In this document: piece by piece, positions 17,906-26,572 of the stretch
Layout of the letters: each line of letters begins with the position of its first letter
How positions within the stretch are numbered: the stretch's first letter is position 1
Assembly (NCBI RefSeq): GCF_045689245.1
Contig: NZ_CP136865.1
Location: 2,108,001 to 2,172,000, forward strand
Direction: 5' to 3'
Length of the DNA: 64,000 nt
Source: Congregibacter brevis
GTDB taxonomy: Bacteria; Pseudomonadota; Gammaproteobacteria; Pseudomonadales; Halieaceae
Position numbers and translations under genes: made by a program
Notes under the pieces: model-generated
Databases searched by the model: none
What the model was told of the DNA's origin: nothing
What the model saw: the letters and a program-made list of their open reading frames with translations, nothing else

Positions 17906-18861
17906 CAGAACTGAACCACGTCACGTTCTGCTGCGCCGACTTTGAGAGCTTGCCCGATTTGAGGGGATAACATGCCGCTGTGTCGGAGCACCCAGTCATT
18001 ACCGTCTACCTGGCCGTGAATATAGGATTCGCTGCCGCTGGTTTCGAAAGCACTCACCTGCATATCAAAACTTAAGGCGCTTGAGGAAACATGCTCCGAC
18101 ACGAGATAAAGGTGCTCCGGTCGCAGCGCGCAGGATTTGCCATCGCGCTGAAAGCGGTTGATGTCCGGGTCAGCCAGCAGCGCCATAGCTTCAAAGGAGT
18201 TAGGGTTTTGGTAGACCTCGAGAGGAGGGCCAGATTGTATTTTCTGACCCCTATCGAGAAGCAGTAACTGATCACCCAGGGTGAAAGCGTCTCGAGGGTC
18301 GCTGCTGGTGTAAACGACGATGGTGTTGGAGGCATGAAGGAGTTCACGGAGCTCTACTTCCAAGGCCTCGCGTAGTTTGAAATCCAGATTAACGAGTGGC
18401 TCATCCAGCAGTAAGACCCGCGCATCTTTCGCCAGCGCGCGAGCAATGGCCAAGCGCTGTTGCTGGCCCCCGGAGAGTTCACTGGGGTAACGCTCAAGAA
18501 GTGCCTGAATATGCAGCTTCTCTGCCAGTGACGCTACCGTGCGGCTGATGACGTCGCTATTGGCCTTTTTGGCTCTCAGCGGAGATGCAATGTTTTCAAA
18601 GACCGTAAGGTTGGGATAGTTCACAAAGGCTTGATAGACCATGCTCACAGCACGCTGCCGCGGATGCAGAGAGTCCAAGGGCTTGCCGTCAAGATGCACT
18701 GAGCATTGAGCTCGAGTGTTCAAGCCTGCTATCAGCCTGCACAGGTCGGTTTTGCCTGACTGGTTGGCTCCTAACACCACGGAGATTTCTCCGGGTGTAA
18801 AGCTGTGAGCGAAGCGATCCTCTCCGTCGGGTTTGAGTGAAACATCGCTTAGGCTGAGCAT
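17905..18861 (-). CDS. glpS: Glycerol ABC transporter ATPase (GlpS-like), lacks switch histidine
   Basis: A 318-residue ABC ATPase and first gene of the operon. Walker A is GANQSGKT (31-38), the signature LSGGQ is intact (129-133), and Walker B ends LLLDEP with Glu154. The H-loop reads VVYTSSDPRDA, so the histidine expected at residue 187 is Ser. It has a shortened TOBE-like tail. Together with GlpT it would form one canonical ATP site (GlpT Walker motifs plus GlpS signature) and one degenerate site. The promoter should lie in the 227 bases upstream. Confidence 0.85.
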   Translation of the reverse strand: MLSLSDVSLKPDGEDRFAHSFTPGEISVVLGANQSGKTDLCRLIAGLNTRAQCSVHLDGKPLDSLHPRQRAVSMVYQAFVNYPNLTVFENIASPLRAKKANSDVISRTVASLAEKLHIQALLERYPSELSGGQQQRLAIARALAKDARVLLLDEPLVNLDFKLREALEVELRELLHASNTIVVYTSSDPRDAFTLGDQLLLLDRGQKIQSGPPLEVYQNPNSFEAMALLADPDINRFQRDGKSCALRPEHLYLVSEHVSSSALSFDMQVSAFETSGSESYIHGQVDGNDWVLRHSGMLSPQIGQALKVGAAERDVVQF

Positions 18862-19088
18862 GGGGGTATTGGTTTATCCATCATGTTTTGGTTCTTTTCG
18901 ACAGCTTTGGATGCTACACGCTGAAGGCTCTAGTCACCACGGCGATATGTGCTTATGGTTTGACCCGGATTATCGACATTCTTCAAAAAGTGCGATCATG
19001 CCGCAGAAGAAATTTTACGCTGAAATTTAACGGCCTCGGGGGGCGAGCTCATAGTGACACTTTTTGACAGTACGGGGAGTAACCGCGT
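18862..19088. promoter_or_regulatory. Divergent promoter region, glp operon / thioesterase
   Basis: A 227-base spacer. The middle part (18990-19030) is AT-rich, with the repeated word GAAATTT. GGGGAG before 19080 is the ribosome-binding site of the thioesterase. No regulator gene is adjacent, and I see no dyad strong enough to call an operator. Confidence 0.4.
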
Positions 19089-19517
19089 TTGACTCAGCCA
19101 CCGAACGGATTCGAGTCACTTGTTCGCACAAGCCCATATCTTGAGTTGCTCGGGCCTTTGTTCAACAGTCGGCGTGGAAAAGAACTTGTTTTAGGGTTTT
19201 TTGCTCAAGAGAAGCACTGCAACGCACGGGGTTTGGTGCATGGTGGTGTGTTTAGTAGCGTGGCCGATGTCGCCTTGGGTTACAGTGCCGCGCTCTCGGG
19301 AGAAGATTCTGTGCCGATGGTGACAGCGAGTCTCAATGTCGACTATGCGGGCTCCGCAAAATTAGGCGACTGGATCGAAGTGCATACCGATGTACAGCAC
19401 GTAGGTCGACGAATGGCCTATGCCAACGCGTACTTCTCCGTGAAGGAAAGACGGATTGTGCGTGCTAGTGCGGTGTTCAGCGTGACAAACACTGATTCAT
19501 CGAAAAAGCCCGACTGA
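19089..19517 (+). CDS. PaaI-family hotdog thioesterase
   Basis: A 142-residue single hotdog domain with GLVHGGVFSSVADVALGYSA (about residues 48-67), the conserved helix and active-site region of PaaI/YbgC-like acyl-CoA thioesterases. It starts at TTG with GGGGAG at good distance; no in-frame ATG exists near the N-terminus. It would hydrolyse acyl- or aryl-CoA in the cytoplasm. No phenylacetate genes are nearby, so the substrate is open. Confidence 0.8.
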   Translation: MTQPPNGFESLVRTSPYLELLGPLFNSRRGKELVLGFFAQEKHCNARGLVHGGVFSSVADVALGYSAALSGEDSVPMVTASLNVDYAGSAKLGDWIEVHTDVQHVGRRMAYANAYFSVKERRIVRASAVFSVTNTDSSKKPD

Positions 19518-19582
19518 GCCCGACCCAGCGCGAGCAGTAAGGCGTATATAAGAACATTCAATTCAGAAGAGGAACGAGCAGT

Positions 19583-19975
19583 ATGTTGAACCACTTGATG
19601 ATCGGATCCAGCGATATTGAGAAAACCAAAGCCTTTTACAATGCGGTACTTGGCGTGCTGGGAGCGGGCGACCCCATCGAGCACACCAATGACACGGGGC
19701 AGAAGCGTCTTTTTTACATACATGACGGCACTACCTTTGGTATCAGCGAGCCGATCAACGGCGAAGCGGTAACTACTGCGAACGGTTCTACCATTGGTTT
19801 TCTCTGTAATTCGCCCGAGCAGGTCGTAGAACTTCACGACGTTGCCGTCGCTAACGGTGCGATTTCGGTCGAAGACCCTCCCGGACCGAGAAACAGCACC
19901 ATGGGCGTGATGCACTTGAGCTACTTTTTGGATCCCGACGGCCACAAAATTTGCGGTATTCATCGTCCTAGTTAG
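19583..19975 (+). CDS. VOC family (glyoxalase/bleomycin resistance-like) protein
   Basis: A 130-residue protein with two beta-alpha-beta-beta-beta units. It begins with MLNHLMIGSSDIEKTKAFYN and ends DPDGHKIC, both VOC hallmarks. A GAGGAACGAG Shine-Dalgarno sequence precedes the ATG. It is similar in style to glyoxalase-like proteins of unknown substrate. It lies 65 bases after the thioesterase on the same strand and may be cotranscribed. Confidence 0.8.
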   Translation: MLNHLMIGSSDIEKTKAFYNAVLGVLGAGDPIEHTNDTGQKRLFYIHDGTTFGISEPINGEAVTTANGSTIGFLCNSPEQVVELHDVAVANGAISVEDPPGPRNSTMGVMHLSYFLDPDGHKICGIHRPS

Positions 19976-20052
19976 CTGGTCGGCTAGCGCTCGCGGGGTG
20001 GCGTATAGGGCTCGCTCTCTTCTAGGAGCCTTTCGGGCATGTCGTTTTTTGC

Positions 20053-20442
20053 TCAGCCATCCGCGATGTTTACTTTCGCCGCTAGTGAGGATTCTTTTCG
20101 GTTAGAGATCGCGTAAGAGAGCGACACCAACAGCCCAAAAACTATGATGGCCAAAGAAAAATACGACCAAGGCAGGGTGAACAACTGAGAACGCATAAAC
20201 TCGGGGTACTCTCTGGCGATCGAATCGAAAGCACGCAAGTGTGTAATTGAAACCAAGCCGAAAGATATCGCCCATGCTTGATATAGCAACGTAACTACGA
20301 CGGCCTGTGTCTTAGAGAGTTTTGCACCTACAACATAAATCGTAGTTAGAAATGCAAAAGTCAGAGTAAGGTAAATGGTGAAGCTGTTCATCGCAGCGCT
20401 GGCGTGCGAATTGATCATTTCTATCACCTCAGGTTCGGTCAT
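20053..20442 (-). CDS. Hypothetical inner-membrane protein, about 3 membrane helices
   Basis: A 129-residue protein not recognised by family. Hydrophobic segments lie near residues 17-38 (FTIYLTLTFAFLTTIYVVGA), 47-66 and 93-113. The C-terminus is short and polar. AGGAG before the ATG (rc of 20448-20452) supports the start. It stands alone between the VOC gene and the DUF2058 gene. It resembles in layout the 184-residue membrane protein at 28959, but the sequences do not clearly match. Confidence 0.6.
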   Translation of the reverse strand: MTEPEVIEMINSHASAAMNSFTIYLTLTFAFLTTIYVVGAKLSKTQAVVVTLLYQAWAISFGLVSITHLRAFDSIAREYPEFMRSQLFTLPWSYFSLAIIVFGLLVSLSYAISNRKESSLAAKVNIADG

Positions 20443-20482
20443 AAATCACTCCTCGCATTAAATGACACCTACATCACGCTCT

Positions 20483-21031
20483 TTACCACATAAGATCATC
20501 GGGGATTTCGTACTCCTTGTACCAGTCGCTTTCCTCGCCAGCGAGTTCCTCACCCGTGTCCTGAACGCAAAAGATTACGCGCTTTGCGTCGCGCTCTGCG
20601 ATCTTGTTTGCCACTTCTGCGGGGATTAGTTCAAAGCTATCGGCAATTTGTGCGATAGCCACCTTTCCTGCGGCCAGGAGCTTTTGCTGTAGCGCAGACA
20701 CGTAGAGCTTCTTGATTTTTTGTTCAGCGGTGAAGTTAAAGCCAATCTCGCCCCCACGCCGATCGAGCTTGTTTTTAGTGATTAGCTGCACGATTTGGGC
20801 TTCGATAGCTTTTCGCTGGGCTTCGTCGTTGAGGGCTTGATTGAGCTCCCGGTCCCGCGCAACTTTCTGTTCCCGAGCTTGCTGCGCCGCGAGTTTCACT
20901 TCGTCCACCACCTCGGTGCGGGACTTATGTGCCGTGCGCTTCTTCTTGCGTTTTTCCTTGTCCAGCTTCTTTGCGGTTTTCGCGTCGCTGAGGCCGGCAT
21001 TAAGTAACTGGTCTTGCAGTGATCCAGCCAT
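20483..21031 (-). CDS. DUF2058 family protein
   Basis: A 182-residue cytoplasmic protein. The start MAGSLQDQLLNAGLSDAKTA is diagnostic for DUF2058 (E. coli YaiL-like), followed by a very basic Lys/Arg segment (26-45) and an acidic C-terminus with WYKEYEIPDDLMW. The ATG at 21031 has AGGAGAG upstream and is preferred over the open frame's ATG at 21052. The family is proposed to bind nucleic acid from its charge pattern; the function is not established. Confidence 0.82.
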   Translation of the reverse strand: MAGSLQDQLLNAGLSDAKTAKKLDKEKRKKKRTAHKSRTEVVDEVKLAAQQAREQKVARDRELNQALNDEAQRKAIEAQIVQLITKNKLDRRGGEIGFNFTAEQKIKKLYVSALQQKLLAAGKVAIAQIADSFELIPAEVANKIAERDAKRVIFCVQDTGEELAGEESDWYKEYEIPDDLMW

Positions 21032-21137
21032 TGTTCTCTCCTGGTAGAGCACTCACGATTGAGATGTTCACTTTGCGCAGGGAAAATACCGCTCGTGCCG
21101 GTGTTTTGCAAAGTGCCCGGCGTCCAAAAAGCCTTAG

Positions 21138-21150
21138 ACACCAGTGGTGT
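21138..21150. repeat. Short perfect dyad upstream of icd
   Basis: ACACCA-G-TGGTGT is a 6+1+6 perfect inverted repeat in the 201-base spacer between the DUF2058 gene and icd. It could be a regulator site for either gene, or chance. Confidence 0.3.
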
Positions 21151-21232
21151 TAGATCGGGTCGCAGCTTAGAATTGCAATCCTGCGCGTCAGTGGACACTC
21201 GACGCAGAACAATCTCATCAGGAGCGTAAATC

Positions 21233-22975
21233 GTGAGTACCAAGATAAAGGTCGAGAAGCCGTTAGTCATTCTTCACGGCGATGAAATGGCGCAGATCGC
21301 CTTCGAACGTCTTCTCGAGCAGTTTGTCACCTCTCGGCTCGATATCAAGCTCCTTGAGGTCGATCTGTCTGCTGAAAAGCGCTTTACCAGTAATGGTCAG
21401 GTTGTTCTGGAGGCCATCGACGCTTTAAAAGAGCACGGAATAGGTATTAAGAATGCGGGTATGACGGTCAATCGTAGCCAACTCGATGACTTGTTAGAGA
21501 AGCATCCGCAGATCAAGGAGTCGGAGCTCGACAAACTGGCGACGAAGTCCCCCAATGGAGCGATCCGAAAGGGTATCGGGGGCAATATCACTCGAGAAGA
21601 TATTGAATTTCGAAACCTTACGAGCGTCCGCCCGGATTGGGTAAATCGTGATATCGAAGTTGATACCATGGAGAGTGGTGGGCTGGACTTTAGTTATAGC
21701 GAGCTGTCGAATGCCACGGGCGTCGCCAAAGTCATGTTTGTGGGAAGCAGTGGCGACCCGGTGGAATTGCATCGACGTACCCTAAAGAAGGGTGACCCCT
21801 GGATGCTGGCGAACAACAGCCTCGAGGAAGTAGAGGCCTGGGCGCATCGGTTCTTTCAGCGGGCATTGGATGAAAAGCGCGATATCTATCTGGGCTTAAA
21901 GGATACGGTGGTACCGGGTTACGACGGTGTGATGCGCGCCGCTATCGAAGCCATTTACGAAAGTGATTATAAAGAGAAGGTGGCGGCGGCGGGCTTGAGT
22001 TATCACTACGAGCTGATTGATGCTCAGGCAGCTCGCATTGTTTCAAATCCGCCGGAACGTGCGCTGTGGGGTGTGCCTGATAACGTGAGTGGCATGAAGC
22101 TTTACAAGCTGGTTCAGCAGCTTAAGCACTATGGCCTGCCTGAGCGTAAAGCCAACGTCTCCATTTCTCGGATGAGTGCGGGTGGCGGAGATCAGTACGG
22201 CAGCTACAACACGCCAGCACCAGAAGATGGAATCATCAAGGTCGTGGTCGACGGGGTGGAAAAACACGCCCGCATGGTGAAAGCCCAGGACCCGATTCTC
22301 TTCATGTCTAATGATCGCGACGCGATAAAAGATTGGGTGAAGCAGGTGTTTCGCGATGCATCGATCTACAAGAAGGAAGTTTACTTTGGCTTGAAGCGAG
22401 AGTTCGTTAACTACGACGAGGTGTATAGCTCAATTATTCTGGAGATCCGACAGGAGCTGGCTGCATTAGATACGCCTCCACCTTCTTTCATGATCATGCG
22501 GCCCTCCAGACAATTGAGCAAGATGATCTGCGATCCACCGCGATGGGGCCTGTATCCGGCGCAAAATCTTGATGGTGATATTTTCTCTGACATCTCGGCC
22601 GCTTTGGGCGGGAGTCTCGCAACGGCAAGTTCCGTTATCAAGAGCAAGGATGGCACTTTGCTCTACGAGGCGCCTCATGGCACCGCGCACGACCTGTATC
22701 TGCAATATCTGGAGTCTGACGGCAAAGTCGCAAACTTCAATTCTTCGGCGCTGATTTTTGCTGTGGCCAATGCGTTGGAGGAGCTTGCGGGACGCGAAGG
22801 CAATCAACCGCTTGCAGGTTATGCCGAGTCTCTAAAAGCTGCTTTGATCGATACCGTAGCCCAGGGAATCATTACTGGAGATCTCAAGGGTAAAACCCTT
22901 GATCCGGAGAACGAAACGGTCGTGGATATGTACGGATTCCTCGACGCTATTGAAGGAAATCTCAATAAGTCATGA
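21233..22975 (+). CDS. icd: NAD-type type II isocitrate dehydrogenase with duplicated small domain
   Basis: A 580-residue decarboxylating isocitrate dehydrogenase, far longer than the usual 410 of eukaryote-like type II enzymes. The substrate loop is KSPNGAIR (105-112), the metal/substrate aspartates are in NLDGDIFSD (445-453), and the coenzyme loop is APHGTAHDLY (480-489). The Arg-His that binds NADP phosphate in this loop is Asp-Leu here, predicting NAD use. The extra length comes from a second copy of the small/clasp domain: residues about 140-285 and 308-450 align with each other and with the single copy in ordinary enzymes. Start is GTG with AGGAG eight bases upstream. A TCA-cycle enzyme. 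A type II NAD enzyme has been reported from the related Congregibacter. Confidence 0.82.
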   Translation: MSTKIKVEKPLVILHGDEMAQIAFERLLEQFVTSRLDIKLLEVDLSAEKRFTSNGQVVLEAIDALKEHGIGIKNAGMTVNRSQLDDLLEKHPQIKESELDKLATKSPNGAIRKGIGGNITREDIEFRNLTSVRPDWVNRDIEVDTMESGGLDFSYSELSNATGVAKVMFVGSSGDPVELHRRTLKKGDPWMLANNSLEEVEAWAHRFFQRALDEKRDIYLGLKDTVVPGYDGVMRAAIEAIYESDYKEKVAAAGLSYHYELIDAQAARIVSNPPERALWGVPDNVSGMKLYKLVQQLKHYGLPERKANVSISRMSAGGGDQYGSYNTPAPEDGIIKVVVDGVEKHARMVKAQDPILFMSNDRDAIKDWVKQVFRDASIYKKEVYFGLKREFVNYDEVYSSIILEIRQELAALDTPPPSFMIMRPSRQLSKMICDPPRWGLYPAQNLDGDIFSDISAALGGSLATASSVIKSKDGTLLYEAPHGTAHDLYLQYLESDGKVANFNSSALIFAVANALEELAGREGNQPLAGYAESLKAALIDTVAQGIITGDLKGKTLDPENETVVDMYGFLDAIEGNLNKS

Positions 22976-24753
22976 AGTATTGTTTACTAGCACTCTATGG
23001 CGCGATGTTGCTGGGATGTTCGGCGCCACCAGCACAAGAGTTGCCAGGAACACTGGTCTCTACAGAGAGCGGGCAGGTGCAGGGGGTCGACAGTGATCAC
23101 CCGGTAGTGCGCTGGACAGATATTCCCTATGCGGAGCCTCCTGTTGACGATTTGCGTTGGCGTGCTCCTAAGCGCTTGGCAATGAGCCAGGAGCGTATCT
23201 ATCCTTCGGAGAGCGATGTCCTTTGCCCGCAGGAGTCAGGGGAGATATCGGGTACCGAGGAGGGCGGCATTGTCGGGCAGGAGGATTGCCTGTATCTGGA
23301 TGTCGTTGCACCTTTGGACTACGCCAACCGCAGTTATCCCGTGATGTTCTGGATTCACGGCGGGGGCAACACCTCGGGTCAAAAAGGTACCTACGATTAC
23401 TCCGCGCTTGCGGCGCAAGAAGAAGTCGTGGTGGTAACGATCAACTATCGCTTAGGCCCCTTGGGCTGGTTTACCCACCCGGCATTGCAGTCTTCTGGCC
23501 AAGGCCTGGACGTCAGCGGAAACTTCGGCACTCTGGACATCATTGCAGCGTTAGAATGGACGCAAAGAAACATCGCGTCCTTTGGTGGTGATCCTGACAA
23601 TGTGACCATTTTTGGCGAGAGTGCAGGGGGCCGAAATGTATATAGCATGCTGGCATCCCCTCTCAGTGATGGGCTCTTCCATAAAGCGGTAGCACAGTCT
23701 CCAACAGCTCAAAGTTATTCTCTTGAAGAAGCCTACAACGCCGAGATGGAGTTCCCCAATGTGAGTCGGGGCGCGTGGCAGGTGGTGCAGGAGTTAGGCA
23801 GAGATAACGCTACTGTGAGCGCCGATGACTTACGTAAACTGCCCGCCGAGGAACTGCTGCGTACTTACTCTGGCATTTACAAAGACCATGCTGAGCCACT
23901 GATCGTCAACGACGGCGAGGTGATCCCGGTCGAGGGCCTTATGGCTGCACTGGCCGATTCAAAGTATGCCAAAGACATTCCTGTAATCGCAGGTTCAAAT
24001 AGAGATGAGGTGACTTTGTGGCTGGGCCTTAGTCGTTACTTTGCGGATGCAGATGAGGTTTTGTTCGGAGCACTACCCCCTAAGGTCAGCATCCGCGAAC
24101 CTGAGCTTTTCCGTTATTGGGTAAAGCAGCGAGGTCGTGGTTGGAAGGTGCGATCTGTGGATCAGGCACTCAGCAATCTCGAGCATGCTGGATATAGCGA
24201 CCTCTATGCCTATCGATTTGACTGGGACGAGCAGGCGGATAATTGGTTTGTACCGTTCTCACAAGTGCTGGGCGCCGCTCATGCCAGTGAAATCGCGTTT
24301 GTAATGGGTGCGCCTATGTATGGATCCGTAGGCGAATATATGTACCCGGAGACGGACTCTGCCGACGCCATGACTCAAATTATGATGAATGCTTGGGGGC
24401 AGTTTGCCCGCACGGGTTCTCCGGGTAGCGTCGAAGAATTAACTTGGCCGGAGTTTACGAGCGCCGAGCCGAAAGTGATGGTTCTGGACGCTGGCGCGGA
24501 CACAGTGAAAGTGCTTCAGGACAGTCCCGGACTCGATGGTCTTCTTGACGAGGTTGCAGCAACTCCCTCACCGCTGAGTTCCACGGAGAATTGCATGCTC
24601 GTCTGGGAGTTGGTGACTACCGTGGGAGACGCTGCCTATGACGCCTACGAGCAGTGGAATGGCGGGAGCTGTGCATCCGTAGATGTGCCCGCCGAGAAGG
24701 CAGCGGTGCGGGCAGCACTTACTGAGAAGTACGGATCTCCCACCTTGTTTTAG
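22972..24753 (+). CDS. Type B carboxylesterase, lipoprotein
   Basis: A 593-residue esterase of the COesterase family. The N-terminus has a lipoprotein signal ending LLGCSAPP. Other features are the oxyanion segment IHGGGNTSG, the nucleophile elbow FGESAGG with Ser near 217, and the paired cysteines of the family in the first 110 residues. Its ATG overlaps the icd stop (ATGA), so its translation is coupled to a TCA-cycle enzyme although the functions are unrelated. It probably hydrolyses esters in the periplasm; the natural substrate is unknown. It converges on the VOC gene at 24760, leaving only six bases between stops. Confidence 0.85.
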   Translation: MKYCLLALYGAMLLGCSAPPAQELPGTLVSTESGQVQGVDSDHPVVRWTDIPYAEPPVDDLRWRAPKRLAMSQERIYPSESDVLCPQESGEISGTEEGGIVGQEDCLYLDVVAPLDYANRSYPVMFWIHGGGNTSGQKGTYDYSALAAQEEVVVVTINYRLGPLGWFTHPALQSSGQGLDVSGNFGTLDIIAALEWTQRNIASFGGDPDNVTIFGESAGGRNVYSMLASPLSDGLFHKAVAQSPTAQSYSLEEAYNAEMEFPNVSRGAWQVVQELGRDNATVSADDLRKLPAEELLRTYSGIYKDHAEPLIVNDGEVIPVEGLMAALADSKYAKDIPVIAGSNRDEVTLWLGLSRYFADADEVLFGALPPKVSIREPELFRYWVKQRGRGWKVRSVDQALSNLEHAGYSDLYAYRFDWDEQADNWFVPFSQVLGAAHASEIAFVMGAPMYGSVGEYMYPETDSADAMTQIMMNAWGQFARTGSPGSVEELTWPEFTSAEPKVMVLDAGADTVKVLQDSPGLDGLLDEVAATPSPLSSTENCMLVWELVTTVGDAAYDAYEQWNGGSCASVDVPAEKAAVRAALTEKYGSPTLF

Positions 24754-24759
24754 TCTTTT

Positions 24760-25122
24760 CTAGTCTTCGGCAGGTTCGGTCCATACGGCGAGTTCGTTAC
24801 CGCTTGGCTCGGTGAAGTGGAAACGCCGGCCGCCGGGGAATGAAAATATTGGTTTGGTGATAGTGCCTCCCGCGCTCACAATTTGGCGTTCTAAATTTTC
24901 GATCTCGTCCGTATACAGGACGATTAGCGCAGCGCCTGTGTCAGAGCAGGACGCGTGCTCTGATCTAAAAAAGCCTCCGTCCACGCCTTGATTCGAGAAT
25001 GAAGAGTAGTCGGGCCCGAAGTCTTCAAAGGTCCAGCCAAAGACACTGCCAAAAAATTGCTTTGTCGCTTCCAGGTCTCGTGCGTGAAACTCAATATAGT
25101 TAATCGTGTTTTTTGTCGTCAT
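24760..25122 (-). CDS. VOC family protein
   Basis: A 120-residue glyoxalase-fold protein. It reads INYIEFHARDLEATKQFFGSV at the N-terminus and FHFTEPSGNELAVW at the end, typical of the small VOC proteins annotated as hydroxylase- or dehydratase-like. The metal-ligand positions are partly kept (His in IEFHA, Glu in NELAVW). Substrate unknown. Upstream GGGAAG precedes the ATG. Confidence 0.8.
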   Translation of the reverse strand: MTTKNTINYIEFHARDLEATKQFFGSVFGWTFEDFGPDYSSFSNQGVDGGFFRSEHASCSDTGAALIVLYTDEIENLERQIVSAGGTITKPIFSFPGGRRFHFTEPSGNELAVWTEPAED

Positions 25123-25246
25123 AGCTACTTCCCTTGGGGTTACGCCATAGTCTGACGCTATTGTGCGTGCAAATCAGTATTAGCTGTAAGCACTGATTCA
25201 AGCCATACTCCATGAAGAATACCTCTAGCTACAAGGATGCCGGTAC

Positions 25247-26029
25247 TTGATACTTCAGATTGATGCCCACTTGCACTACGCAGTTCAGGCGGAAACGGAC
25301 ATCATTCTGCAAATCACTGTGCCGAGCTTTGCGGATCAGCGGATACTCAGCGAAGAGCTGCTGCTGAGTGACTCGCTTCACAGCGGGTCCGTACTCGGCG
25401 AAGAACGGTTCGGCGAGCGAAAGCTTCTGCATATTGAGACGGATTTTGAGTGTAGCTATAGCGCCCGCGTTGAAGTTGATCGGCCACTTTTAGATGTAGC
25501 ACAGCTCTCAGCTGTTGCGCCGCACAAGTTGCCGAGCGACGCCTTACGATATCTGATGCCCTCGCGTTACTGTCAATCGGATGAGTTGCAGAGCTTCGTT
25601 GAAGCTGAGTTCGGTGACAGTATTGGAGGGGAGCGCATCGCTCGTTTGCGAGACTGGATTTTTGAGCGCTTCCGCTACTCGTCGGAAAGCAGTAATAGCC
25701 AGACAACGGCAGTAGACACCTTTGTGCACCGTCAGGGTGTGTGCCGGGACTTTGCCCACGTGCTCATTGCGCTGGCTCGGGCCTCATCAATACCTGCGCG
25801 ATTCGTGAGCGCCTACGCTCCCTACGTCACACCGCAAGACTTTCATGCCGTTGCAGAGGTGTACCTTGATCACACCTGGCATCTGGTAGACGCCACCGGC
25901 ATGGCGGCGTCAAACCAGATTGCGCGCATCGGCGTGGGTTTAGACGCCGCAGAAGTGTCATTCTTGTCTAGCTTTGGGCCGCTGATGTTTCAGAATCAGT
26001 CTGTTCATGTGCGCGTTGAGAGTGAGTAA
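25247..26029 (+). CDS. Transglutaminase-like cysteine peptidase domain protein
   Basis: A 260-residue protein. An N-terminal beta domain covers about residues 1-110 and a transglutaminase core residues 120-230. The Cys-His-Asp triad is visible: Cys in HRQGVCRDFAHV, His in QDFHAVAEVYL and Asp in WHLVDATGM. No signal peptide. It starts at TTG 25247 with AAGGA upstream; no ATG is available in frame. Such proteins act as peptidases or amidases on isopeptide bonds. It is divergent from the VOC gene and stands alone. Confidence 0.82.
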   Translation: MILQIDAHLHYAVQAETDIILQITVPSFADQRILSEELLLSDSLHSGSVLGEERFGERKLLHIETDFECSYSARVEVDRPLLDVAQLSAVAPHKLPSDALRYLMPSRYCQSDELQSFVEAEFGDSIGGERIARLRDWIFERFRYSSESSNSQTTAVDTFVHRQGVCRDFAHVLIALARASSIPARFVSAYAPYVTPQDFHAVAEVYLDHTWHLVDATGMAASNQIARIGVGLDAAEVSFLSSFGPLMFQNQSVHVRVESE

Positions 26030-26051
26030 TGTCGATAAGCTGATGGTTCTC

Positions 26052-26068
26052 CGGTAGGGCAGCTACCG
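26052..26068. terminator. Short hairpin between convergent genes
   Basis: CGGTAG (26052-26057) and CTACCG (26063-26068) make a perfect 6-bp stem with a 5-base loop, followed in the plus direction by TTTTA a few bases on. It lies between the ends of the transglutaminase and FKBP genes and may end the former's transcript. Confidence 0.4.
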
Positions 26069-26089
26069 CAGCGAATTTTAAGCATCCTT

Positions 26090-26572
26090 TTAGTGTTGAT
26101 GTCCGCCGAGGCCATGAACGTGCCGATGTGCTATCTCTTCATCGCTAGCATCTCGAACTTCCATGATTTCAATATCGAACACTAGATCCTGGCCCGCTAA
26201 AGGGTGATTTGTATCAAGATCGGCGCTGAACTTACCTGCTTTTATGACGGTTGCAGGACGCTGGCCGTTTTCTGTATTGACTTGAACCAGCGCGCCCGGA
26301 CGTAGTTTTCCTTTGAACATCAGGTGCTTCACCGGGATTCGCTGTTGACGCTTGGGGTCGCGCTCTCCGTAGGCATCGGCAGCGTCAAGGCTTACGCTGA
26401 AGACGTCGCCGGATGTCCTGCCCGCCATGCTTTTTTCAAGCCCGGGTAAGATATTGTTGGCGCCGTGCAGGTAGGCATTGGGGGTTCCTCCACGAGACGT
26501 CTCCAGTTCGTCTCCCTCCGAATTGCGGAGGGTGTAATGAAAGATGGCCACTTTATTTCGCTCTATGTTCAT
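26090..26572 (-). CDS. FKBP-type peptidyl-prolyl isomerase (SlyD-like)
   Basis: A 160-residue SlyD-type chaperone and isomerase. FKBP strands at the start (KVAIFHYTLRNSEGDELETS) are followed by the LPGLEKSMAG loop. The insert-in-flap chaperone domain occupies about residues 70-125 (ERDPKRQQRIP), and the closing strand is NHPLAGQDLVFDIEI. The tail is short but His-rich (AHRHVHGLGGHQH), suggesting nickel or zinc binding as in SlyD. It assists folding in the cytoplasm. Confidence 0.87.
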   Translation of the reverse strand: MNIERNKVAIFHYTLRNSEGDELETSRGGTPNAYLHGANNILPGLEKSMAGRTSGDVFSVSLDAADAYGERDPKRQQRIPVKHLMFKGKLRPGALVQVNTENGQRPATVIKAGKFSADLDTNHPLAGQDLVFDIEIMEVRDASDEEIAHRHVHGLGGHQH

